This document shows, in pieces, positions 15,088 to 24,203 of a stretch of 64,000 nucleotides of DNA. Position 1 is the stretch's first letter; the number at the start of each line of letters is the position of its first letter. The DNA comes from CAYJDR01 sp964368965. Its GTDB lineage: Bacteria; Chrysiogenota; Deferribacteres; Deferribacterales; Mucispirillaceae. The notes below the pieces were generated by a model, which had not been told where the DNA came from, ran no database searches, and saw only the letters and a list, made by a program, of their open reading frames with translations. Position numbers and translations under genes: made by a program. Where the stretch lies: NCBI GenBank assembly GCA_964368965.1, contig CAYJDR010000003.1:1-64000 (forward strand), in the 5' to 3' direction.

Positions 15088-16149
15088 ATGGAAACAGTTT
15101 ATAGCAAGTTAGCAAAGATAGCAAGTCGCACATATTGTGATGCACGTGCGGAACTATGCAAAGAGATGGTTGAAATCATAGGCGACGCTATGGAAGGTGT
15201 AGCAATATGTTGCTACGACACTAAAAAATTAGCAGTACAAAACGCAGCGTGCTATGGCACAGATGAAAACTTCCTCGACATTGCTAAGCAAAACAGAAGG
15301 GTCGAAGACGAAGTAACAATCCAGCACGACAATAGGCACTATATAGTGTGCAAAGTCGCATACCAAAACTATATACTGATATTCGGCAAAAATGCTGAAT
15401 TTACCGTGTTTGAGAAAGGGCTTGCTACCTACTCATCGGCGATACTTAGCAACTGTTTAGATACGCAAGAATATAACCAAATAGTCGTGTGGCGTGCAAA
15501 GAGTGCAGGCTCTTTACATGATATAGGGAACGTTTTAGGCATTGTTTCTGTCTATATGGATATGCTAGGCACAAACATTGAAGAAAGCAACGAAGGTAGG
15601 GAATACTATGAGGTTGCCCAATCAGAGCTTAAAAAAGTTTATGAACTGATACGCAACGTTGCAGATAGCGCTAATGAAAGCTTGATGCCAAACAACCAAG
15701 AGTTCGCAGTTGAAGAACTTATGGATAACGTATTCGATAGCTGCAAAGCGCTGTCACATAGTGGCATTGATATTATATACAAACCAAGTGGGCACATCGT
15801 GATAAACAACGATAGAATGCGCTTATATCGAGTTATGTTAAACTTGGTTAAGAACTCTATAGAGGCTATCGAAGGCAGTGGGCGCATATATATCCGTGCG
15901 AGAGAGTGTCGCAACGAAGTAGTGTTTATGGTGCTAGATACAGGCAAAGGGATTGATAAATTAACGCAACGCAACATCTTTAGGCCGTTCTTTACAGAAG
16001 GTAAGGAGCAAGGCAAAGGGTTGGGGCTTGCTATCGTTAATAAATTTGCAAATACGCATAATAGTAAAGTTAGTGTGCGTTCGGTAGTTGGGAAATATAC
16101 ATGTTTTATAGTAAGGGTGCATAAAGATGGAACTAATACGTATTCCTGA
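15088..16149 (+). CDS. soluble sensor histidine kinase
   Basis: A 353-residue protein with no membrane segments. Residues 1-125 may be a GAF-like sensor domain. His144 in SLHDIGNVLGIV is the likely phosphorylated histidine. The ATPase domain at about 205-350 has the N box NLVKNSIEAI, G1 DTGKGID and G2 GKGLGLAIV. AGGAG precedes ATG 15088. It overlaps the next gene by 23 bases. No response regulator is adjacent; CheY-type regulators lie about 17 kb away in the same direction. Its signal is unknown. Confidence 0.88.
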   Translation: METVYSKLAKIASRTYCDARAELCKEMVEIIGDAMEGVAICCYDTKKLAVQNAACYGTDENFLDIAKQNRRVEDEVTIQHDNRHYIVCKVAYQNYILIFGKNAEFTVFEKGLATYSSAILSNCLDTQEYNQIVVWRAKSAGSLHDIGNVLGIVSVYMDMLGTNIEESNEGREYYEVAQSELKKVYELIRNVADSANESLMPNNQEFAVEELMDNVFDSCKALSHSGIDIIYKPSGHIVINNDRMRLYRVMLNLVKNSIEAIEGSGRIYIRARECRNEVVFMVLDTGKGIDKLTQRNIFRPFFTEGKEQGKGLGLAIVNKFANTHNSKVSVRSVVGKYTCFIVRVHKDGTNTYS

Positions 16150-17665
16150 TCTACGCTCTCAAGATGATATTAGAGAGCTATGTAAAAGAATGTACATATT
16201 GAAGCCTGAAGAGTATGTTATCTCAACATTTGATGACCACTCGATAGTTTCATTTAAGGTAAAGGATAGGACAGAGCCTTCCAAAGTGATTATCACCGTT
16301 TCTGGCGGTGCTTATGAGGCGTTCCTTAACTTGTTTCCACCGTTGAATAACGGTAGGGTTTTTACACTTGATGAAGTCATGGCGCAAATCGCTGAAGAAG
16401 GCGTTGCGCTCAACTTAGAAGCTAACGCTATCGCAGCAGCTCATGAAAGATATCTAGAAGGCGAAGTGATCGAGGAATTGTTGATCTCAAAGGGTGTTGC
16501 ACCTATCAGAGGGCGTGATGCAGAGGTTACAATATACTTTGATAAGAAAGATAAGCGACCACAAATTGTTGATGGTAAAGTAGATTATAAAAACGTTTCA
16601 ACTATCCAAGTTGTAAACAAAGGTGACATATTAATCACCAAGAAGCTTGCAACAGCTGGCACAAAGGGCATAAACGTTAAGCGTGATGATGTTCCTGCTA
16701 TCCCTGGTAAAGATGTTGTTATCATGTTAGGTGATGGCGCAACAGTGAACGATACTGGCACAACATATACAGCGACTGCTGATGGCTATGTTGAATATGG
16801 CAACAATAGGCTAGCGGTGCACCCTATATATATTGTAAACGGCGATGTTGACTATTCTACAGGTAACATTAAATTCAACGGAGCAGTACATGTTAAGGGT
16901 GAGGTGTTATCAGGTTTTAAGATAGAGGCTAGCAAGTCGATACTTGTTGACGGCGTTTGCCAAGATTGTGAACTAATATCAAAAGGTAACATCATCTTAC
17001 GTACAGGCATGAAGAGTAAAGGCCAAGGGCTTGTTATGGCTGAGGGCACCGCAGTTATCGGTTATATTGAGAATGCAAAAGTTTACGCAAAAGAACATAT
17101 CGAGATTAAAAAATACTCGTACAATAGTGAGCTATATGCAGGTGGCCGTATAGATGCAACTAGTGGCGATGGTGTTATCGCAGGTGGTATCGTGCAAGCA
17201 TATAACGAGATAGCTGTGAAGCAGCTAGGCACATTAGGTAACGTTGCATTTACAACATATATCGGCAACAGATATTATATAGAGCAAGAAATTGCAAAAC
17301 TAGATACAGAAATACTAAGGGCGACTGACGTAAAGGAAAACCTTGAGGGAACACTTAGCGGGTTTGACCTCACAAGGCCGAAGATACTAGCTCACCCAAA
17401 AATAGAAAAGCTTTTAGCTGCTCAAAACGAGATTATCGAAGTGCTAGAAATCATGCGTACAAAGCGTGAGGAACTAGTCGACGAGATGCGAGCTAGGCAG
17501 CCAAAAATTAAAGTCAAGAATAAAATGTTCGACGGTATCACTATCAAATTCTTTAACGTGTCAATCGTTATGAAAGAAGAACTAGATAACGTAGTATTTT
17601 ATTACGATGACAAATATCAAGAGGTAGCGTGGGTTAGCATGAAAAATGCAGCCTCGATTGAGTAA
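16127..17665 (+). CDS. DUF342/FapA family protein
   Basis: A 512-residue protein of the DUF342 (FapA) family, with a central beta-helix-like region rich in glycine and valine (about 180-380, e.g. GNIKFNGAVHVKGEVLSGFKI) and a C-terminal coiled-coil stretch (385-450). Family members are found in flagellar and polar-development clusters and are thought to bind or organise polar or cytoskeletal factors, but their biochemical role is not settled. It overlaps the histidine kinase gene by 23 bases and shares one base with uvrA (TAATG), so the three are translationally coupled. There is no signal peptide. Confidence 0.85.
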   Translation: MELIRIPDLRSQDDIRELCKRMYILKPEEYVISTFDDHSIVSFKVKDRTEPSKVIITVSGGAYEAFLNLFPPLNNGRVFTLDEVMAQIAEEGVALNLEANAIAAAHERYLEGEVIEELLISKGVAPIRGRDAEVTIYFDKKDKRPQIVDGKVDYKNVSTIQVVNKGDILITKKLATAGTKGINVKRDDVPAIPGKDVVIMLGDGATVNDTGTTYTATADGYVEYGNNRLAVHPIYIVNGDVDYSTGNIKFNGAVHVKGEVLSGFKIEASKSILVDGVCQDCELISKGNIILRTGMKSKGQGLVMAEGTAVIGYIENAKVYAKEHIEIKKYSYNSELYAGGRIDATSGDGVIAGGIVQAYNEIAVKQLGTLGNVAFTTYIGNRYYIEQEIAKLDTEILRATDVKENLEGTLSGFDLTRPKILAHPKIEKLLAAQNEIIEVLEIMRTKREELVDEMRARQPKIKVKNKMFDGITIKFFNVSIVMKEELDNVVFYYDDKYQEVAWVSMKNAASIE

Positions 17666-20475
17666 TGAATAAAAACATAATTATACGTGGTGCAAGGCAA
17701 CACAACCTTAAAAATATTGATATAGACATCCCGAAGAATGAGCTTGTTGTTATAACAGGGCTTTCTGGTTCGGGTAAGTCTACTTTAGCGTTCGATACGC
17801 TTTATGCAGAGGGGCAACGTAGGTACGTTGAATCGCTCTCATCTTATGCGCGTCAATTTCTAGAGCTTATGGAAAAGCCAGACGTTGACATGATAGAATA
17901 CCTATCGCCAGCGATCAGTATCGAGCAAAAGTCAATCAGCCGTAACCCTAGGTCTACTGTAGGCACAACTACAGAAATATATGACTACATGAGGTTACTA
18001 TTTGCACGCGTTGGTGATGTATATTGCCCGAAATGTGGCAAAAAAATTGAAGCGTTCACTGTGCAACGTATAGTTGATGCTATCTTAGAGCACGGCATGG
18101 GCGCTAGGATAGAGATTTTGTCGCCAGTTATCAGGGGCAAAAAAGGCGAGTTTAAAAAGTATTTTAAAGACTTGCTGAAAGATGGTTTCGTGCGTGCATA
18201 TGTTGACGGCGAAAGCGTGCGACTTGAAGACGAAATCGAACTGGATAAAAATATAAAACACGACGTATCAGTATCAATAGATAGGATCGTGTTGAAAGAT
18301 GACATCGTTAGGCGCTTGACAGATTCTGTAGAAATTGCACTACGCCATGCAGAAGGGCTTGTTGAAATCGTGCATGACGGCGTTAAGAAGCTATATAGCG
18401 AAAAGTTTGCGTGTATCGAGTGCGATGTTAGCATTGCAGAGGTTGAGCCACGTATATTTTCGTTCAATAATCCGTTTGGTGCATGCCCAGCTTGTGAGGG
18501 GATAGGCGAGCGTTTAGAGTTTGATAAAGAGTTTATCATACCTGATGAAACAAAGAGTATACGAGATGGCGCAATAAAAATTTGGGAGCAGTTCGACAAC
18601 TTCCACTTTTACAACACATTGAACGCACTTTCAGAAAAGTTTAAGATAGATTTAAATAAGCCGTGGAACAAGCTTGCACAAAAACACCAAGACATTATAT
18701 TACATGGTGCAGAAGAGCCTTTGCAGATGTTCACATTCAAAGGTGAAAAGAAAGTCTACTACGAAAAACGCTTCGAAGGCGTATTTGGCGAGCTTTCGAC
18801 ATTGCTATCATCTGGTAGCCAAGTAGATGTAGACAACGCTAAAAAGTTTATGTCTAACCGTGTTTGCGACGTTTGTGGTGGCACAAGGCTTAGGAGCGAA
18901 AGCTTAGCCGTTAGGATCGCTGGGCAGAATATTGCAGATGTATCAAGCATGAACATCGTGGGCGCTAAAGAGTTTTTCGAGCGTATCACATTTGAAGGCT
19001 TCAGAAAAGAAGTAGCTGATAAAATCATACGCGAAATTGTTCGTCGCTTAACATTTCTAAACGACGTCGGCATAGATTACATCACACTAAACAGGCGCTC
19101 TGGCACTTTATCTGGTGGCGAGTCGCAACGTATTAGGCTTGCTACACAAATAGGCTCTGGACTTACAGGCGTATTATATGTATTAGACGAGCCGTCGATA
19201 GGATTACATCAGCGTGATAACGATATGCTTATATCTACTTTGAAGCGCTTGCGTGATATAGGTAACTCGTTAATAGTTGTTGAGCATGATGAAGATACAA
19301 TCATGGAAGCAGACTATGTTATAGATATGGGGCCTGGTGCTGGCAGAAAGGGTGGCGAAGTTGTGTTCGCTGGTAAACCAGAGGAACTGCTGAAAAGTGA
19401 AACATCACTCACTGGTAAATATATGTCAGGCAAGATGCAAATCGAAGTACCTAAGAAACGCACAAAAGCTACTAAAAACGCTATCGTCATAAAAGGTGCA
19501 GAAGAGCATAACTTGAAAAATATAGACGTATCTATCCCGCATGGTTTAATCACTTGTGTTACAGGTGTGAGTGGCTCAGGTAAATCTACATTGATACTAG
19601 ACATACTATACCCGCACTTAATGCGTGAAATGTATGGCTCAAACTATCGTGTAGGGAAACATAAAGCGATATTAGGCACTAAAGACTTTGATAAGGTTAT
19701 TGATATCGACCAATCGCCAATAGGTAGAACGCCTCGCTCAAACCCTGTGACCTATACAGATTTGTTCAAGGATATCAGGGACTTATTCGCACTATCGCCA
19801 GAGGCAAAAAGGCGTGGATATAATGCAGGTAGGTTCAGCTTCAATAAAAAAGGTGGCAGATGCGAAGTTTGCCAAGGCGAAGGGTTCATAAAAATTGAAA
19901 TGCACTTCTTGCCAGATATGTACGTGAAGTGTGACACTTGCCACGGAGCAAGGTATAACAGGGATACGCTAGATATCACCTATAAAGGTAAAAGCATTTC
20001 TGACGTGCTTGATATGACAGTAAACCAAGCATCAGAGTTTTTTGATAACATACCAAAGATAAACTCAAAACTTGAAGTGTTGCGAGAAGTTGGGCTAGGG
20101 TATATCAAACTAGGGCAACCAGCAACTACGCTATCAGGTGGCGAAGCGCAACGTGTAAAACTTGCGAAAGAACTTATGCGAAAAGCAACAGGTAAAACGA
20201 TTTACTTGTTTGACGAGCCTACAACAGGGCTACACTTTGATGATATAAGCAAGCTTATAAAAATATTTGATAAATTGCGTGATTGCGGTAATACAGTAGT
20301 AATAATTGAGCATAACCTTGATGTAATCAAGTGTGCAGATTATATAATAGATTTAGGCCCAGAAGGCGGGGTAAGAGGTGGAACGCTAGTATTTGCAGGC
20401 ACTCCAGAGGATTGTGTTAAATGCGAGGCTTCGTTCACAGGGTCGTATTTAAAGGGTAAGTTGGCTATAAAATGA
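17665..20475 (+). CDS. uvrA: excinuclease ABC subunit A
   Basis: A 936-residue damage-recognition ATPase of nucleotide excision repair. There are two ABC ATPase halves: Walker A GLSGSGKSTLAFDTL near residue 33 and GVSGSGKSTLILDIL near 637, with signatures TLSGGESQRI and TLSGGEAQRV. Zinc-finger cysteines are seen in CPKCGKK, CPACEGIGE and CEVCQGEGF...CDTCHGARY. The length is typical. It sits inside a cluster otherwise devoted to envelope and flagella, sharing the A of TAATG with the DUF342 gene and overlapping the amidase gene by four bases. Confidence 0.97.
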   Translation: MNKNIIIRGARQHNLKNIDIDIPKNELVVITGLSGSGKSTLAFDTLYAEGQRRYVESLSSYARQFLELMEKPDVDMIEYLSPAISIEQKSISRNPRSTVGTTTEIYDYMRLLFARVGDVYCPKCGKKIEAFTVQRIVDAILEHGMGARIEILSPVIRGKKGEFKKYFKDLLKDGFVRAYVDGESVRLEDEIELDKNIKHDVSVSIDRIVLKDDIVRRLTDSVEIALRHAEGLVEIVHDGVKKLYSEKFACIECDVSIAEVEPRIFSFNNPFGACPACEGIGERLEFDKEFIIPDETKSIRDGAIKIWEQFDNFHFYNTLNALSEKFKIDLNKPWNKLAQKHQDIILHGAEEPLQMFTFKGEKKVYYEKRFEGVFGELSTLLSSGSQVDVDNAKKFMSNRVCDVCGGTRLRSESLAVRIAGQNIADVSSMNIVGAKEFFERITFEGFRKEVADKIIREIVRRLTFLNDVGIDYITLNRRSGTLSGGESQRIRLATQIGSGLTGVLYVLDEPSIGLHQRDNDMLISTLKRLRDIGNSLIVVEHDEDTIMEADYVIDMGPGAGRKGGEVVFAGKPEELLKSETSLTGKYMSGKMQIEVPKKRTKATKNAIVIKGAEEHNLKNIDVSIPHGLITCVTGVSGSGKSTLILDILYPHLMREMYGSNYRVGKHKAILGTKDFDKVIDIDQSPIGRTPRSNPVTYTDLFKDIRDLFALSPEAKRRGYNAGRFSFNKKGGRCEVCQGEGFIKIEMHFLPDMYVKCDTCHGARYNRDTLDITYKGKSISDVLDMTVNQASEFFDNIPKINSKLEVLREVGLGYIKLGQPATTLSGGEAQRVKLAKELMRKATGKTIYLFDEPTTGLHFDDISKLIKIFDKLRDCGNTVVIIEHNLDVIKCADYIIDLGPEGGVRGGTLVFAGTPEDCVKCEASFTGSYLKGKLAIK

Positions 20476-22286
20476 TGAACATGTTAAGAAACTACAGCGT
20501 ATTGTTTAAATTGTTACTGATATTTGCATTATCAGTTTCTGTAAGTGTTGATGCATACTCAGCAAGCACTATGGATTTGTATAAAGAGTTGATGGCGTTA
20601 GATAAAGCACCAGCATCGTCAAGGCAGTCATATAAAAACTTAGGGCAAAAGTTCTACAACATATATAAAGCTGGGCCAACATCACGTGGGGCAGATGAGG
20701 CGCTACTTGGCACAGCAAGGGTTTATAGGCGTTCATACGAGCGCTATAAAATAGCGGAAGATTTAGATACAACACTACGCTATTATACAACATTGCAAGG
20801 TGCGTTCGATAGCGCAGCGGCTAGGGAAGCATACCTTGAAGCATCTGATATATTTAAACTCAGGGGCGACTACTCGTCGGCTAGGTTTACATTGAATAAG
20901 CTTGTAAACAAGCACCCTGATACATCACAAGCAAGAACAGCTATCCAAAAGCTAAACGCTTTAGGCACAGCGCCGACAAAACCAACGACTACTGCAAAGC
21001 CATCGACGCCAAGCATTGAGTCTATAACTAAAGGCAAAACAAACTTAAGCAATATAGAAACCGCACCAGCACCAACACCCGCACCCACGCCAGTTGAGCA
21101 AGTGCGCACAGTTACACCTACAACAAAACCTACAGGTGAAGTTACTGTGCAAGGTGTTAGGTATTACTCTGATAAAGACTACACTCGTGTAGTTATTGAA
21201 GTGTCAGAACCAGCAGAATATGAAAGCAGGTGGCTTAGAGCAGATCCATCAATTAATAAACCGTCAAGACTATTTGTAGATGTCAACTCATCGAAGATAG
21301 CAGAAGGCATAGATAAAGACCAAGTAATAAAAGATGGATTGTTAAGCGCCGTGCGTTTAGGCTACCACGCACCAGAGAAGCGCACAAGGGTAGTGCTAGA
21401 CTCGCAAAACGTGAAAGACTTTACAGTATTCCAACTAATCAACCCGAGTAGGATAGTTATTGACGTATACTCAGAGGATAAGGGCTTTAAAGGTACATCA
21501 AACGTAGCTACTGGCACAGTGTCGCCACCTAAAACATCGACGACTACAGCAAAGCCTGACAGCATTTACACTCCAAAGCCGAGCGCTAACGATAATACTG
21601 ATATAACGCTAGGCGCGGCGCTAGGTTTAAAGATTAAAACGATCGTTATTGATGCTGGTCACGGCGGCAAAGACCCAGGCGCAGTAAGCAACGGAATACA
21701 CGAGAAAGAACTAGTGCTTGATATCGCAAAGAAAGTTTATAACTTGCTTAAAAAAGATAAATCGTTAAACGTATATATGACACGTAGCACTGATAAATAT
21801 CTGGAACTTGAAGAGCGCACAGCAATAGCAAACAAATATAAGGCAGATTTGTTTATATCTATACACGCAAACGCAGCAAGGAACACTACTGCACAAGGTG
21901 TAGAGACGTTCGTGTTCAACGTAACAAACGACAAAGCCGCACTTGAAGTAGCAGCACTCGAGAACCAGGCGACAACTAAATCAATATCTGACCTGCAAGG
22001 CATATTGAAAGATATCTTGAAGTATTCAAAACTTGAGGAGTCGCTCGTGCTTGCAAGCTATGTTCAAAGGGGTATGGTTGGCTCAAGCAAGGCACAAGAT
22101 AGGGGCGTTAAGCAAGCGCCGTTTTATGTGCTTGTGGGTGCGACAATGCCAGCGGTGTTGATAGAGGTAGGCTTTGTATCAAACAAGAACGAAGCGAATA
22201 AACTTAAAACTGCATCACACAGGAACAAGGTTGCTGATGGGATATATAAAGGCTTAAAAGATTACATCGCTAAGTATAATAATTAG
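20472..22286 (+). CDS. amiC: N-acetylmuramoyl-L-alanine amidase with AMIN domain
   Basis: A 604-residue periplasmic enzyme that cuts the amide bond between glycan and peptide in peptidoglycan, usually at cell division. The order is: signal peptide (1-30, with LLLIFALSVSVSVDAYS), a TPR-like region (about 35-150), a Thr/Pro-rich linker, an AMIN targeting domain (about 225-335), another linker, and an Amidase_3 catalytic domain (about 390-600). Zinc-site motifs are VIDAGHGGKDPGA, SIHANA and VLIEVGFVSN. It overlaps uvrA by ATGA. A 29-base gap separates it from fliR. Confidence 0.92.
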   Translation: MMNMLRNYSVLFKLLLIFALSVSVSVDAYSASTMDLYKELMALDKAPASSRQSYKNLGQKFYNIYKAGPTSRGADEALLGTARVYRRSYERYKIAEDLDTTLRYYTTLQGAFDSAAAREAYLEASDIFKLRGDYSSARFTLNKLVNKHPDTSQARTAIQKLNALGTAPTKPTTTAKPSTPSIESITKGKTNLSNIETAPAPTPAPTPVEQVRTVTPTTKPTGEVTVQGVRYYSDKDYTRVVIEVSEPAEYESRWLRADPSINKPSRLFVDVNSSKIAEGIDKDQVIKDGLLSAVRLGYHAPEKRTRVVLDSQNVKDFTVFQLINPSRIVIDVYSEDKGFKGTSNVATGTVSPPKTSTTTAKPDSIYTPKPSANDNTDITLGAALGLKIKTIVIDAGHGGKDPGAVSNGIHEKELVLDIAKKVYNLLKKDKSLNVYMTRSTDKYLELEERTAIANKYKADLFISIHANAARNTTAQGVETFVFNVTNDKAALEVAALENQATTKSISDLQGILKDILKYSKLEESLVLASYVQRGMVGSSKAQDRGVKQAPFYVLVGATMPAVLIEVGFVSNKNEANKLKTASHRNKVADGIYKGLKDYIAKYNN

Positions 22287-22315
22287 TGCTATAAAATAAC
22301 ACATAAGGTTAAACG

Positions 22316-23098
22316 TTGGGGTTTGAACAACTTTTTGAGCCATCGAGGCTGCTGACATTTTTTTTAGTAGTTATACGTATGAGTGGTATTATATTTACTG
22401 CTCCTATATTTTCTGGTTCTGGTTTAAACGCTCAGATACGAATGATGTTGTCGATAATTATATCGTTGCTGTTGTTTCCGACCATTACGCCCTACGTGGG
22501 CATGACAGATCCACATGTTTTGTGGCTTGTGCTTGCGGTGATAAAGGAACTATTAATAGGCATAATCATTGGCGCAATGAGTAGCTTATTGTTTACTGGG
22601 TTGCAGCTAGGTGGTTACTTAGTCGACTACCAAATGGGGTTCAGCATGGTGAGTGTTATTGACCCTGTGTCGAACTATAGTGTATCTATATCGGGGCAGA
22701 TGTATAACATATTAGCTACGCTAATTTATTTAGCTATTGGTGGCCACCATATATTTTTCCGTGCGGTGTCAGAGTCTTACTCGATTATGCCCGTCGGTGA
22801 TTTTGTGATTAATACAGAGTCGTACATGTATGTGCTATCCACTTTTATTAAGGTGTTTATTATTGCGATACAGATTACTGCACCCGTATTTTTAGCGCTG
22901 ATGGTTGTAAACGTGGTTATGGGGTTGATGGCGAGGCTTGTTCCTCAGATCAACTTAATGATTGTAGGCTTTCCGTTAAAGATTATGGTTGGCGCGTTTA
23001 TGTTGATAATAAGTTTAAATATGTTTTATATAGCGTTTGAAAAGGTTATGTTTGAATATTTCAGGCAGATACAAAAGTTTTTCGAGCTAATGGGTTGA
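22316..23098 (+). CDS. fliR: flagellar export apparatus protein FliR
   Basis: A 260-residue inner-membrane protein with about six hydrophobic segments, part of the export gate of the flagellar type III system with FliP, FliQ, FlhA and FlhB. The segment LGGYLVDYQMGFSMVSVIDP is typical of FliR. The start is TTG 22316 with AAGG about 8 bases upstream; no ATG or GTG gives as complete an N-terminus. It is followed three bases later by flhB. fliP and fliQ are not in the window. Confidence 0.93.
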   Translation: MGFEQLFEPSRLLTFFLVVIRMSGIIFTAPIFSGSGLNAQIRMMLSIIISLLLFPTITPYVGMTDPHVLWLVLAVIKELLIGIIIGAMSSLLFTGLQLGGYLVDYQMGFSMVSVIDPVSNYSVSISGQMYNILATLIYLAIGGHHIFFRAVSESYSIMPVGDFVINTESYMYVLSTFIKVFIIAIQITAPVFLALMVVNVVMGLMARLVPQINLMIVGFPLKIMVGAFMLIISLNMFYIAFEKVMFEYFRQIQKFFELMG

Positions 23099-23101
23099 TA
23101 A

Positions 23102-24169
23102 ATGGCAGAAAACCAAGACGGAGCTGAAAAGTCCGAAGACGCCACGGAGAAAAAGAAAACTGACGCCAGAAAGGAAGGCAATGTCGCGAAAAGCCAAGAC
23201 TTGTCTTCCGGAGTGATGATATTAGCAAGTGTGCTGATACTATATTATTATACGTCGTACTTTTTCAAGAGCTTTCAGGACTTGATTACAGAAGTGTTTC
23301 AGGTGAGCCGCTTCCACATAAATTCGGAGTCGGCACTATTCCTGTATAACACGTCATTAGTTTTTTTAGCTAAGGTGACGTTGCCGTTCTTTGCGGCCAT
23401 TTTTGTTATCGCTGTTATCATTAGCGTTTATCAAGTTGGTTTTTTTATATCTGGCAAAGCGATTGAGCCGAAGTTTGACAAGCTCAACTTTTTTACTAAC
23501 TTTGTTAAGACATTTTTCAATAAGCGAAAGTTTGTTGACTTGATAAAATCTTTAATTAAGATATTCGTTGTCGGTTGGCTTGCGTGGTATATTGTATCAG
23601 ACGAGCTTGAAACGTTTGTGCGCATGACTGATGCTGACTACCGCGACCAGATGGAATACTTAACGAAACTGTTGCTTGAGATAGGGCTAAAGTTAGGCTT
23701 GCTTGTGTTGTTCGTTGGTATAGCTGACTATGCTTACCAAAAGTGGCAACATAATGAAGATATCAAGATGACTAAGCAAGAAATCAAGGAAGAGTACAAG
23801 CAGATGGAAGGCGACCCTATGATTAAAAATAGGATTCGCCAAGCACAACGCGAAGCAGCACGCCAACGTATGACCGATGAAGTACCAAAGGCAGATGTTG
23901 TTGTCACAAACCCTACGCATTATGCAGTTGCTATCAGGTATAATATCAACGAAGATAGAGCACCTAAAGTTATAGCAAAAGGGCAAAGACTGCTCGCACT
24001 AAAGATAAAAGAAATAGCACGGCAGAACGGTGTAAAAGTGCATGAAGATCCACCACTTGCACGCACATTGTTTAATTCTGTTGACATAGATGAAGAAATA
24101 CCTGAAAATCTATATAAAGCACTTGCTGAAATATTAATGACACTTGAAAAATTTAAGAGATATCATTAA
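23102..24169 (+). CDS. flhB: flagellar export switch protein FlhB
   Basis: A 355-residue export-gate protein. The charged N-terminus (EDATEKKKTDARKEGNVAKSQD) is typical, followed by four membrane segments to about residue 210 and a cytoplasmic domain. That domain contains the self-cleaving motif NPTH in VVVTNPTHYAVAI, which switches export from rod/hook to filament substrates. It starts three bases after fliR and lies 34 bases before flhA. Confidence 0.96.
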   Translation: MAENQDGAEKSEDATEKKKTDARKEGNVAKSQDLSSGVMILASVLILYYYTSYFFKSFQDLITEVFQVSRFHINSESALFLYNTSLVFLAKVTLPFFAAIFVIAVIISVYQVGFFISGKAIEPKFDKLNFFTNFVKTFFNKRKFVDLIKSLIKIFVVGWLAWYIVSDELETFVRMTDADYRDQMEYLTKLLLEIGLKLGLLVLFVGIADYAYQKWQHNEDIKMTKQEIKEEYKQMEGDPMIKNRIRQAQREAARQRMTDEVPKADVVVTNPTHYAVAIRYNINEDRAPKVIAKGQRLLALKIKEIARQNGVKVHEDPPLARTLFNSVDIDEEIPENLYKALAEILMTLEKFKRYH

Positions 24170-24203
24170 ATATATAAGTATAGAGAACAAAAGTTGGTGA
24201 TAA

